The notes under the pieces were generated by a model. The model was given only the letters and a program-made list of their open reading frames with translations. It did no database searches and had not been told where the DNA came from. DNA of 27,812 nucleotides from Segatella copri (lineage in GTDB: Bacteria; Bacteroidota; Bacteroidia; Bacteroidales; Bacteroidaceae), in the NCBI RefSeq assembly GCF_019127135.1, contig NZ_JAHOEA010000045.1, positions 1 to 27,812 on the forward strand. The letters are read 5' to 3'. Positions 8,377 through 15,701 of the stretch are shown piece after piece (positions within the stretch are counted from its first letter, which is position 1; each line of letters starts with the position of its first letter). The translations under genes and the position numbers were made by a program.

Positions 8377-8438
8377 CCGCGAAAATAGGATTTCTCTCCC
8401 AAAATCGCGGAGTTCTCAATAATTCTTCTTATATTTGC
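8377..8438 (+). promoter_or_regulatory. Divergent control region: operator dyad and rightward promoter
   Basis: Between the leftward repressor and the rightward genes lies an inverted repeat CCGCGA (8377-8382) / TCGCGG (8405-8410). A -7 box TATATTTGC follows at 8430-8438, 29 bases before the next start codon. The right half-site lies exactly where the -33 box should be and there is no TTTG, so binding there would plausibly control the promoter. Confidence 0.5.
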
Positions 8439-8466
8439 CCACAAATTTAGCAATTAAAATTGAGAT

Positions 8467-8688
8467 ATGCAAGAAAATGAAGTTAAAAATGGAGCATTAA
8501 CTATTGAAGGTTATTACGCGACTCTTTCTAAAAAAGAGAAGAGTCAGCTCATTCAGTTTCTCATGACTAAGTATGGTTTCTGCTACAATACTGTTCAGCA
8601 GAAGTTGACCGGCAGGACCAAGTTCAATCCAAGAGATCTCTTGGTAGTACAAACAGTGATAAATGAAAGCTTATGGAAAAGCAAGTAG
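8467..8688 (+). CDS. Small HTH-like protein (73 aa)
   Basis: The first rightward gene of the element, in the position of a Cro-like or early regulator. The protein MQENEVKNGALTIEGYYATL... contains KKEKSQLIQFLMTKYGFCYNTVQQKLTGRTKFNPRDLLVVQTVI. This reads as a helix, a turn and a recognition-helix-like segment followed by NPRDL, similar to small Bacteroidota phage DNA-binding proteins. It overlaps the next gene by 16 nt, suggesting translational coupling. No database family is recognised with certainty. Confidence 0.65.
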   Translation: MQENEVKNGALTIEGYYATLSKKEKSQLIQFLMTKYGFCYNTVQQKLTGRTKFNPRDLLVVQTVINESLWKSK

Positions 8689-9221
8689 AATTTTTCGTGT
8701 CTCCACAAGGAGAAGTGTGTTTTTATGGCCATGATGGCAAGGTGCTCAGCTACAGTACAGAGCATCCGGAAATCATCAACCACATGGCTGAGTTGATAAG
8801 TCGGCTTTACCCGGAGGCGTATAAGTACCTGGCAGGCTTATACGCCAAGAGTAAGCCTAACAAACTTTATTTCAAGTTTCTAATATCAGATCGTTTTATC
8901 CGTTGCAACCTGGGTTCCAACGATACACTATGTTTCGATGTCGATGGAACCATTCTGCACCTGGAGAAAGTCGATTGCCCTCTCAGGGGTATATGTCCTA
9001 GAGAGAACATAGTCTGCCTCCCAAAGCTGAAGACTCCTTTTTACCCTAAAGAGCTTGAGGTAGCGAAGTATTTTGCACAGGGTTATGTTGCTCGAGAAAT
9101 AGCCCAGATTCTTGGCAAATCTAAGAATACGGTCTCTGCACAGCTTCGCAAGATGACCAAGCGACTGGGGCTGCAGTCAACGAGAGACATCATCAAGGTA
9201 GTTCATCAGTTGAACCTATGA
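8673..9221 (+). CDS. LuxR-type HTH transcriptional regulator
   Basis: A 182-aa protein with a C-terminal LuxR/GerE helix-turn-helix (ELEVAKYFAQGYVAREIAQILGKSKNTVSAQLRKMTKRLGLQSTRDII, about residues 127-175). Its N-terminal part of about 120 residues is not a recognisable response-regulator receiver or autoinducer domain. It contains several cysteines (for example CPLRGICPRENIVC) that could bind metal. It is the second gene of the rightward operon, overlapping the previous gene by 16 nt and the next microprotein by ATGA. It is a likely activator of later element genes. Confidence 0.75.
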   Translation: MEKQVEFFVSPQGEVCFYGHDGKVLSYSTEHPEIINHMAELISRLYPEAYKYLAGLYAKSKPNKLYFKFLISDRFIRCNLGSNDTLCFDVDGTILHLEKVDCPLRGICPRENIVCLPKLKTPFYPKELEVAKYFAQGYVAREIAQILGKSKNTVSAQLRKMTKRLGLQSTRDIIKVVHQLNL

Positions 9222-9334
9222 TTTGCCATCGATGCCGCTACAAGCGCAACTGCATCAATGGCTCCTGGTGCAGTTGCTTTAAAATTTATGTGGAGTATAA
9301 ATTTATTGTTTTATGCATATTCTATGAGCAGTAG
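9218..9334 (+). CDS. Cys-rich microprotein (38 aa)
   Basis: The ATG overlaps the stop of the LuxR-type gene as ATGA, the standard arrangement for coupled translation. The ORF ends 11 bases inside the next gene. The protein begins MICHRCRYKRNCINGSWCSC, with cysteines at 3, 6, 12, 18 and 20 as in a minimal zinc-binding knuckle, and ends in a hydrophobic stretch. I do not recognise the family. Overlaps on both sides support it being real despite its size. Confidence 0.5.
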   Translation: MICHRCRYKRNCINGSWCSCFKIYVEYKFIVLCIFYEQ

Positions 9335-9551
9335 AGAAATAAAAGCCAAAATTATATTATTAATCTCTAGATTCGCAACATTAGAGAATAAGGATTTTTA
9401 TGTGCAAAATGATTATGGCATTTTAGCATACATGTGTATTAATGAAGTCATGGAGTATTGGTGGTTAGACAATGGGCAATGTCTGCAGGTATCAAAATTG
9501 GATCCAATATCCAAATCAGTCAGATTACCATGGTTTGATATCGAAGTGTGA
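9324..9551 (+). CDS. Hypothetical protein (75 aa) in the early operon
   Basis: The open frame extends back to an ATG at 9258, but the ATG at 9324 fits the operon packing better (11-nt overlap with the Cys-rich ORF). The protein MSSREIKAKIILLISRF... contains a tryptophan-rich central part (EVMEYWWLDNGQCLQ) and no clear domain. It has no signal peptide or membrane segment from this start. It is probably a small cytoplasmic element-encoded protein of unknown role. Confidence 0.5.
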   Translation: MSSREIKAKIILLISRFATLENKDFYVQNDYGILAYMCINEVMEYWWLDNGQCLQVSKLDPISKSVRLPWFDIEV

Positions 9552-9555
9552 GGAT

Positions 9556-9754
9556 ATGAAGAAGGACGAAGTTATGAGGAATAGAATTAAGTTTTGGAGT
9601 GACCGCGAAATTAGAGCGGCATTCGACAAGCGGGGGGGGCAAATATAAGGGCATCCTCCAACAGTTGATAATGGAGCGAGACTACGCCTATCAGCGTCAG
9701 ATTCGCTACTATGTCAATGTAGACATAGATAAAATCATGCGCAGGTTATCTTAG
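9556..9754 (+). pseudogene. 65-aa ORF interrupted at a G8 tract (frameshift, slippage or phase variation)
   Basis: From ATG 9556 the frame reads MKKDEVMRNRIKFWSDREIR and stops just after a run of eight G at 9632-9639, giving 30 aa. With seven G the frame continues through GGKYKGILQQLIMERDYAYQRQIRYY to a TAG at 9752-9754, giving 65 aa. The second half has normal-looking amino-acid composition, so the two halves belong together. The mismatch may be a sequencing error, a dead gene, a phase-variable tract, or transcriptional slippage at the G run. It follows the 75-aa gene by four bases and precedes the primase promoter. Confidence 0.55.
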
Positions 9755-9757
9755 TAC

Positions 9758-9789
9758 TTTCTTTTTCAGAAGTTCTAAGTTAATTTTGC
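9758..9789 (+). promoter_or_regulatory. Promoter of the primase gene
   Basis: A -7 box TAATTTTGC at 9781-9789 lies 18 bases before the primase ATG. TTTC at 9758-9761, 19 bp upstream, serves as a near-consensus -33. Confidence 0.6.
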
Positions 9790-9807
9790 AGCACTAAATA
9801 TAAAGAT

Positions 9808-12800
9808 ATGATCAAACAAGAGAACATTGACAGAATTATAAGCGATGTCTCAATTCGAGACGTCGCAATCGATGAAGGTATAACCTTCAGCAAGGAGCGG
9901 GGAGGGAAGCTCTGGGCATGTTGCCCATTCCACAAAGAGAACACTCCTTCATTTTTCGTTGATACAGGTACCAACACATGGAAGTGCTATGGTGGATGCC
10001 ATAGCGGTGGAAATGTGATAAGCCTCTACCGGAAGCTGAAGAATGATCTCCCTTTTCCTATCGCCTGCAAGGAACTTGCAAAAAAATATCTCAATGAAGA
10101 CATAGAAGACGATTACAAGCCGAGCAAGGAGGATGAGGAGAAGCAGAAAGAAAAAGAGTCTCTGCAGATAATACTCAGCTATGCGCAAGAGTTCTATGTG
10201 CAGTGCATACATGAGGTCAACCCTGCAGCAAACAAGGCACGTGAGACCGTCCGCAAAAGATGGGGAGCTGACGCTATTGAGAGGTTCGGAATAGGTTACG
10301 CTCCACGAGATGGTTTTATCGAATGGGCTATGCGTAAGGGTCTTGACTTCGACCTCCTGGAGCAGGTCGGTCTCATCGGTATAGGTGAGCGTGGCAAATA
10401 TGCCATGCTCCGTGACCGATACACAATACCGATCTATGACAAGATGAGCAATGTCATTGGCTTCACGGCTAGAACTATGTCCGATGATAAGGATATATGC
10501 AAGTATCTCAATCTTAAGAATAGCCTGGTGTATGCTAAGGACAAGTCTGTTTTCGGCATCAATTTCGCGCAAAAGGAGGCGAGACTGAAAAATAAATTCT
10601 ACCTGGTAGAGGGCGCACCTGATGTTGTCAAGCTGCAATCGCTTGAAATCCTCAATACAGTAGCCTCACTGGGCGGAGCGTGGACAGAGAACCAGCTGAA
10701 GCAACTCTATCACATCAGCCATACGGTCACATTTATTCCGGATGCTGACACGCTGAAGCCAGGCAACGAGTGGCCTGCAGGTACCGCCAATGTCTTCGCC
10801 AATGGTCGAGAGGCATTGGCAGCCGGATTCACTGTCAACGTCCGTGAAATTCCTATTGACTATCCGGCACCTAAGAAAGAAGATCCGGACTCCTGGATTG
10901 TTGACAAGGCGCATTTTCAGCAGATGAAGGAAGAGGAGTTCATCTACTGGTTCTGCCGCAGAAGATATTGGCCAACAGCTGATGATATCGAGCAGATGAC
11001 AACAGAGGACCGCTTGAAGGCTATCGCTGATATCTGCTCCCTGCTGATGATGATCCGTGACGAAGACCTGCGCACAAGCTATCTGACCGGATTATGCACT
11101 ATGTATAAGCATAGCCGAGAATGGAAGGATACGCTGAAGCGAGCTAAGGAGTCGGAACTGAGCGCCAAACAGGAGAAGGAGCGCAAGGGTGACATCAAGA
11201 TGCTTCGTGAGTTCGGATTCACAGAACATGACAATAGCTATTGGGGTACCAACAAGGAAGGAGACGAAATTCAATGGTCCAACTTCAAGTTAAAACCTCT
11301 CTTCCATATTCGTGATGATTTCAACCCGGTTCGCCTCTTTGAAATCAAGAATAACGGAGAGGAACCTTCACGCCTCATTGAACTGAACATGGATGAGATC
11401 ACTTCCAGTTCGACCCTGCGCAAGCGCCTATTCGGTATAGGCGATTACATTTGGATGGCCAAGGATGAGCAGCTCATCAAGCTACTCGGATACCTGGGCA
11501 AGGTAACTGAGACTGCAGACCCTATCAAGCAGCTGGGCTGGCAGAGCGAAGGCTTCTATGCCTTCTGCAATGGTGCCATCGAGGATGGCAGCTGGCTTCC
11601 CATCGACGACATGGGCATTCTGCGCTTGACCGCAGGCAAGTTCTACCTGCCTGCCATGAGCAAGCTCAATAAAGATAGCCGAGAGTTGTACGTGAGCGAG
11701 AAAAAATTCCGGCATGAGAAGATAGTGGATAACCCTACATCACAGAGTGATTTCTTCGCCAAGGTGGTGCAGGTCTTCGGTGACAACGCCAAGGTGGGCC
11801 TATGCTTCTATATAGCGACCCTCTTCCGTGACATTGTCATCGGCAAGAGTCGTTCCTTCCCAATTCTCAATGCCTTCGGCCCTAAGGGCTGCGGTAAAAC
11901 AGAGTTCGCTGCAACGCTCATGAACTTCTTCTACAAGTACGAGACGAAGTACGAGCCGTTGTCTATCACCAACGCATCCATGCCCGCACTCTCCGACTAT
12001 GTCGGAGGAGTTAGCGACGCTCTGGTACACATCGATGAGTACAAGAACTCCATCACACAGAACAAGGTTGAGTGGCTCAAGGACCTTTGGAATGGTATAG
12101 GTCGCACCAAAATGAACATGGACAAGGATAAGAAGCTCGTGCAGGCCAAGGTTGACTCTGGCATCATCCTCACTGGCCAGGAGATGCCTACTGCAGATAT
12201 CGCCCTCTTCAGCCGACTCATCTATCTCACCTTTGATAGGGGGGAGCATACTCGAGAGGAAAAACAGAACTTCGAGGAGCTAGAGAGATTCCGTCAGATA
12301 GGTGCAACTCACATCACTCTCCAACTGCTGAAGCATCGAGAGCAATTCCGGGCTGCATTCGGCAACTCCTGGAAGAAAGCATCTGAAGACCTCGAGAGCA
12401 GGCTGGAGAATGACAGCATCCTTGACCGTATCATGACTAACTGGAAGGTTCCAGTGGCCGCATACCTGGCCATAAGAGACTACATCGACTTCCCGTTTAC
12501 ATATGAGGATCTACTTCAGGTAGCAGTTAGAGGCATCAAAAATCAGAACAGCATGTGCAACACCACCGATGAGGTGGCTGGCTTTTGGAATATCATCAAT
12601 GCTGCAGTACAGATGGGTGAGCTGAAGAAGGACCAGGACTTCAAGATTAAGACAGTTGGCGCATTGACCACCAATAAAGTCAAGATTGACAACTGGGCGA
12701 TGCCGAAGAGCATCCTCATGATTCGCAAGGACATCACCATGGCAGTCTATCGCAAGTTAGGCAGGCAAATGGACGAGAACCTTCTGCCGAAGGAGTCACT

Positions 12801-13107
12801 CCTTCACTATCTGCAAATAGGTGCAGACTTCTACGGGTCAACAAAAAACCCTGAGCGATTTATCAAGTTCACTCCGAGCGGTTTGCCGGAGACAGTAGAA
12901 AAGACAGATGCCAATGGTACTATCACTGGCCGGCAGAAGATATATTATAAGGACAGGCCTCTCTGTTTTGACTATACCATGGTGGCAAACAGATATGGCA
13001 TAGATCTTGACACAGAGGTAGATGGTGAGCAGGAACAGACCAAGGATACCTATGTCATGACAGATGCAGAGCAGAAGGCTCTAGGCATGGAACCTTCGCC
13101 ACTTTAG
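9808..13107 (+). CDS. Primase-helicase (CHC2 zinc finger, Toprim, AAA+ ATPase)
   Basis: A 1099-aa replication protein. Residues 39-64 form a CHC2-type zinc finger (CPFH, then WKCYGGC) of a DnaG-like primase, with the last pair spaced C-x3-C instead of C-x2-C. A Toprim domain follows, with FYLVEG (E268) and PDAD (D312, D314). The region 330-650 has no clear motif. An AAA+ helicase-like ATPase occupies about 655-830: Walker A GPKGCGKT (691-698), Walker B LVHIDE (ending D743-E744), sensor IILTGQE (786-792) and an arginine-finger candidate R803. It should unwind and prime the element's own DNA. The gene has its own promoter, a strong terminator and an iteron array directly downstream, all typical of an autonomously replicating phage, satellite or plasmid module. 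The start is fixed by the promoter 18 bases upstream. Confidence 0.9.
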   Translation: MIKQENIDRIISDVSIRDVAIDEGITFSKERGGKLWACCPFHKENTPSFFVDTGTNTWKCYGGCHSGGNVISLYRKLKNDLPFPIACKELAKKYLNEDIEDDYKPSKEDEEKQKEKESLQIILSYAQEFYVQCIHEVNPAANKARETVRKRWGADAIERFGIGYAPRDGFIEWAMRKGLDFDLLEQVGLIGIGERGKYAMLRDRYTIPIYDKMSNVIGFTARTMSDDKDICKYLNLKNSLVYAKDKSVFGINFAQKEARLKNKFYLVEGAPDVVKLQSLEILNTVASLGGAWTENQLKQLYHISHTVTFIPDADTLKPGNEWPAGTANVFANGREALAAGFTVNVREIPIDYPAPKKEDPDSWIVDKAHFQQMKEEEFIYWFCRRRYWPTADDIEQMTTEDRLKAIADICSLLMMIRDEDLRTSYLTGLCTMYKHSREWKDTLKRAKESELSAKQEKERKGDIKMLREFGFTEHDNSYWGTNKEGDEIQWSNFKLKPLFHIRDDFNPVRLFEIKNNGEEPSRLIELNMDEITSSSTLRKRLFGIGDYIWMAKDEQLIKLLGYLGKVTETADPIKQLGWQSEGFYAFCNGAIEDGSWLPIDDMGILRLTAGKFYLPAMSKLNKDSRELYVSEKKFRHEKIVDNPTSQSDFFAKVVQVFGDNAKVGLCFYIATLFRDIVIGKSRSFPILNAFGPKGCGKTEFAATLMNFFYKYETKYEPLSITNASMPALSDYVGGVSDALVHIDEYKNSITQNKVEWLKDLWNGIGRTKMNMDKDKKLVQAKVDSGIILTGQEMPTADIALFSRLIYLTFDRGEHTREEKQNFEELERFRQIGATHITLQLLKHREQFRAAFGNSWKKASEDLESRLENDSILDRIMTNWKVPVAAYLAIRDYIDFPFTYEDLLQVAVRGIKNQNSMCNTTDEVAGFWNIINAAVQMGELKKDQDFKIKTVGALTTNKVKIDNWAMPKSILMIRKDITMAVYRKLGRQMDENLLPKESLLHYLQIGADFYGSTKNPERFIKFTPSGLPETVEKTDANGTITGRQKIYYKDRPLCFDYTMVANRYGIDLDTEVDGEQEQTKDTYVMTDAEQKALGMEPSPL

Positions 13108-13141
13108 TTGAAATAAGTTTTTTGTTTAGATCATATTGGTT

Positions 13142-13178
13142 AGCCTCCAGGGGAAGAGATTCCTCTGGGGGCTTTTTT
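13142..13178 (+). terminator. Strong intrinsic terminator after the primase
   Basis: A 14-bp stem with two wobble pairs (13142-13155 with 13160-13173), a GAGA tetraloop and a T6 tail. It ends the primase transcript before the iteron region. Confidence 0.9.
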
Positions 13179-13227
13179 GTTGGTGTTCCGAGATTTTTCC
13201 GACAACTCACACGCGACTCAAAAACAA

Positions 13228-13439
13228 TGTGGCATTTGTGGCAATTAGTGCAACACTGATTATCAGAGAGTTAAGAAGGTGTGTTTTTGTGGCAATTATG
13301 TGGCAATTTGTGGCAACGAGAAGAGAAGTGTGGCAAAGGTTGTGGCAATGTGGCAATTCTATTATATATTTGTGTCAATAAGAAAATACTTATAATATTA
13401 ATAATCAGGCAGTTAATATTTTTGCCACAATTGCCACAA
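13228..13439. repeat. Iteron array, candidate replication origin
   Basis: Within about 210 bp there are eight rightward copies of TGTGGCAA/TGTGGCAT, most followed by T or TT, starting at 13228, 13237, 13288, 13299, 13309, 13329, 13341 and 13349. Two leftward copies (TTGCCACA) lie at 13422-13429 and 13431-13438. Spacing is 8-20 bp between most neighbours, with AT-rich DNA (13360-13420) between the two orientations. The array lies in the gap 13108-13591, next to the primase-helicase, which is where an origin is expected. No gene is supported in this gap; open frames through it are low-complexity. Confidence 0.7.
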
Positions 13440-13481
13440 ATGAATTGCCCAAAAATGGGTTCCTTGATTTTTAATTGCAAC

Positions 13482-13570
13482 TTTTTCCCTAAAAACAAGG
13501 ATTTTTAGCGAAAAGCAGATGATTTTTCCTAAAAACATAGGATTTATTCGATTATTTTTCCTAACTTTGC
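13482..13570 (+). promoter_or_regulatory. TTTTTCC(C)TAA repeats and promoter of the 162-aa gene
   Basis: A motif TTTTTCC(C)TAAAAACA occurs near 13482-13497 and 13523-13537 and in shortened form at 13555-13563. It recurs at 14071-14080. A -7 box TAACTTTGC is at 13562-13570, 22 bases before the gene, directly fused to the third copy. No TTTG -33 is seen, so the repeats may be activator sites. Confidence 0.45.
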
Positions 13571-13591
13571 GGTGTTTATACAAATCAGAAT

Positions 13592-14080
13592 ATGAGTAAA
13601 TTCGTAGTTTATGTAAAGGTCGAGCCATATTTGAAGCAGTGGCTCACCCATTCTTTCGGCGATCCCGTGGAATTCCCGTCCTGCAGCAACGAGAATGCTG
13701 TTCTGCGCCGGTTCCTCGCGAAGCGCCCGGTCAATAACCTACCTGAGCAACCTGGAGAGCGTGATGTTGCAATTAGCATACCTTACTCCAAGTCTAAAAG
13801 CCCAGAGACATACAACTTTCTTAGCGGTCATGCCAAGCAGGCACTCACCGAGAGCATCAACGATCTCTTCCGCATCAACATGTGGAGTGACCTCGGCGAC
13901 CTCAATGACATGTCGTGCAAGAAGATGTCTGCATTCAGGTCCTGGTGTGAGCAGCAGGGTATTGATATTGAGTATGCAGAGACCATCCGCATGAAATGGT
14001 ATCGCATGCGCAAGGCCTATCAGGAGAAAGGCATCAATCTTTTTAATCTTAAAAGATGCAAAAAAGACGATTTTTCCTAA
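13592..14080 (+). CDS. Hypothetical protein (162 aa) of the element
   Basis: I do not recognise this family. The protein begins MSKFVVYVKVEPYLKQWLTHSFGDPVEFPSCSNEN, a compact start with a beta strand and a short helix. A basic, mostly helical C-terminal half follows (SFRSWCEQQG-like and IRMKWYRMRKAYQEKGINLF), suggesting nucleic-acid contact. It has its own promoter and sits between the origin region and the head genes. A role in replication control or DNA binding would fit, but this is inference. No signal peptide or membrane segment is present. Confidence 0.65.
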   Translation: MSKFVVYVKVEPYLKQWLTHSFGDPVEFPSCSNENAVLRRFLAKRPVNNLPEQPGERDVAISIPYSKSKSPETYNFLSGHAKQALTESINDLFRINMWSDLGDLNDMSCKKMSAFRSWCEQQGIDIEYAETIRMKWYRMRKAYQEKGINLFNLKRCKKDDFS

Positions 14081-14156
14081 GAAAATCTCATCTACTCTAG
14101 CCCTGTTTCTGTTCAACACCGAACAGATGCGAACAGACGCGAAATTTTTACAGCTT

Positions 14157-14567
14157 ATGAAAAGACTTAGTTATATCTGCTGCGTGCAGCGCATACCAGT
14201 CAGCAAGTTGCCTTTCGATACACTTCTAGGCAATCACACTTTTGACATTCCCGAGAGCTGTGATTGGCCAGTAGTTAAGTGTCAGAAGCCTGCCAAACTC
14301 GAAATAACCGACAAAATAGAAGATGGTGTGCGTTTCTATACCCATAAACTCACCTTCCGTACATGCCGCGAAGACCTGGACATGAGGGACAACTATGCAT
14401 ATCTGGTCACCACCATCGAGGGCAAACGCTATCTCATTGGCAACAGGGAGCGGCCATATCCTATTATTAATATGTCAGATGTCCACCCTGATTCCCTTGG
14501 TACTTCTGCCATGATCGAATACACGGTTCAGTGGGGGAGCACCCGAAAAGCACCGTTGATAGCCTGA
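14157..14567 (+). CDS. Hypothetical phage protein (136 aa), possible virion connector
   Basis: The frame is open from 14127, but the ATG at 14157 gives the more natural start MKRLSYICCVQRIPVSKLPF. The rest is beta-rich (HKLTFRTCREDL, YAYLVTTIEGKRYLIGNRERPYP, AMIEYTVQW), ending in a strand. Small beta-rich proteins just before head genes in Bacteroidota phages are often connector or completion proteins, but I see no diagnostic motif and this is positional inference. It is followed by the promoter of the protease/capsid operon. Confidence 0.55.
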   Translation: MKRLSYICCVQRIPVSKLPFDTLLGNHTFDIPESCDWPVVKCQKPAKLEITDKIEDGVRFYTHKLTFRTCREDLDMRDNYAYLVTTIEGKRYLIGNRERPYPIINMSDVHPDSLGTSAMIEYTVQWGSTRKAPLIA

Positions 14568-14575
14568 TTTGCGTA

Positions 14576-14608
14576 TTTTTCCGTTGGCAATTGCCATATT
14601 ATCTTTGC
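14576..14608 (+). promoter_or_regulatory. Promoter of the head operon with a palindromic operator
   Basis: A -7 box TATCTTTGC is at 14600-14608, with a T-rich -33 region around 14576-14579. Between them lies a perfect 12-bp palindrome TGGCAATTGCCA (14585-14596), made of two head-to-head copies of the iteron core found at 13228-13439. A protein binding the iterons could therefore also control this promoter. Confidence 0.6.
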
Positions 14609-14626
14609 ATCAAAAAAGATAAGCGC

Positions 14627-15700
14627 ATGAAATACGGAATGATGATATGCGGTACCATCGGAGCCGGCTACGACTGGTGGTCTGGCACCTACGGTACACG
14701 TTCCAAGGATGTCAAGGCCTACCTTGACGCTCACCCTGACGAGGAGGTGGACATTGCCGTCTCCTCGCCGGGTGGTTATGTTGATGAAGGCTTGACCATC
14801 TATCAACTTATCAAGGACCATGGACATGTCAACGTCCACATTATGGGCATGACCGCTTCCATCGCTACAGTCTTGTGCATGGGTGCCAAACATGTTGACA
14901 TGTCAGTCGGCAGCACCATGCTCATTCACAATGCCTCCACAGGAGTCACGGTTTGGGAGTCTGCCAACAAGGAGAAGCTTGACGAAATCATCAAACTCTG
15001 GCAGAAGCAGCGCGATGACCTCGACACCATTGACAAGGTTATCGCTTCCGTCTATGCCAAACGCTCAGGCAAGACCAGCGAAGAGATGCTGAAGCAGATG
15101 GGCAAGGAAAATTGGTTGAGTCCGGAGCAAGCTTTAGAGTTGGGCCTCGTAGATGAGATCAGAGACCTTGATGACGAAGACATGAAGCGTCAGACCAATC
15201 TCTCCAAGCGCTTCACCAATGCTTTCTGCTCCAACTTGGGTTTGCCGCCACTTCCTGGAACAACCGCTGATGAGCCGTCAAAAACATTTCTCGAGAAGGC
15301 ATTCGCCTCACTCAGGGATATGTTCAAGAATAATTCACATATTTCTAACATGAAGAAGAAATTCCTCAATCTTCAGACCCTCCTCAATCGCAAGGAGGAT
15401 TTTGAGGTTACTGATGAGAAGATTACTCTCACCGATGCAGAGATGCAGAAAATCGAGGATGCTCTTGCCCAGAAACAGAAGGACTTGGATGACAAGTCTG
15501 CTGAGCTCGACAAAGCCAGCCAGGAGGTCAAGGACCTGAAGGCGAAGGTAGAGCAGAAGGACAAGGATATCCAGGACAAGGATACGGAGATCAAGGATCT
15601 CAAGGACGCACCGGGTTCTGATACCCATGATGACGTCACACCGGAGGTTGACAACGTTGACGCTGGTGAAATATACAAAGCTTTGAAGCAGATCAATTAA
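14627..15700 (+). CDS. ClpP-type head maturation protease with scaffold-like C-terminus
   Basis: A 357-aa protein. Residues 1-200 form a ClpP/SppA-like serine protease of the S14 type used by phages to mature heads: SSPGGYVDEG (46-55) for the oxyanion region, GMTASIAT with nucleophile Ser78, and LIHNAS with His101. Residues about 240-345 are a long charged coiled coil (KQKDLDDKSAELDKASQEV, then KDKDIQDKDTEIKDLK), as expected for a scaffolding domain. An internal ATG at 15350 could start a separate scaffold. The start at 14627 is set by the promoter 19 bases upstream and by homology; the frame also extends back to 14531. The capsid gene follows by one base. Confidence 0.85.
   Translation: MKYGMMICGTIGAGYDWWSGTYGTRSKDVKAYLDAHPDEEVDIAVSSPGGYVDEGLTIYQLIKDHGHVNVHIMGMTASIATVLCMGAKHVDMSVGSTMLIHNASTGVTVWESANKEKLDEIIKLWQKQRDDLDTIDKVIASVYAKRSGKTSEEMLKQMGKENWLSPEQALELGLVDEIRDLDDEDMKRQTNLSKRFTNAFCSNLGLPPLPGTTADEPSKTFLEKAFASLRDMFKNNSHISNMKKKFLNLQTLLNRKEDFEVTDEKITLTDAEMQKIEDALAQKQKDLDDKSAELDKASQEVKDLKAKVEQKDKDIQDKDTEIKDLKDAPGSDTHDDVTPEVDNVDAGEIYKALKQIN
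15350..15700 (+). CDS. Possible nested scaffold ORF inside the protease gene
   Basis: An in-frame ATG at 15350 (MKKKFLNLQTLLNRKEDF) lies precisely where the protease part ends and the coiled coil begins, giving a 116-aa stand-alone product. This mirrors lambda C/Nu3, where the scaffold is made from an internal start. Codon-level evidence is only the Met and its position; no clear ribosome site is seen. Confidence 0.3.
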   Translation: MKKKFLNLQTLLNRKEDFEVTDEKITLTDAEMQKIEDALAQKQKDLDDKSAELDKASQEVKDLKAKVEQKDKDIQDKDTEIKDLKDAPGSDTHDDVTPEVDNVDAGEIYKALKQIN

Positions 15701-15701
15701 A

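Noticed and set aside
13228..13439. CRISPR array
   Set aside because: Repeats are only 8-10 bp, spacing is irregular and short, both orientations occur and no cas gene is nearby; iterons fit better.
13136..13508. Short open frames through the iteron region
   Set aside because: They consist of translated iterons, overlap each other on both strands and follow a strong terminator without a promoter.
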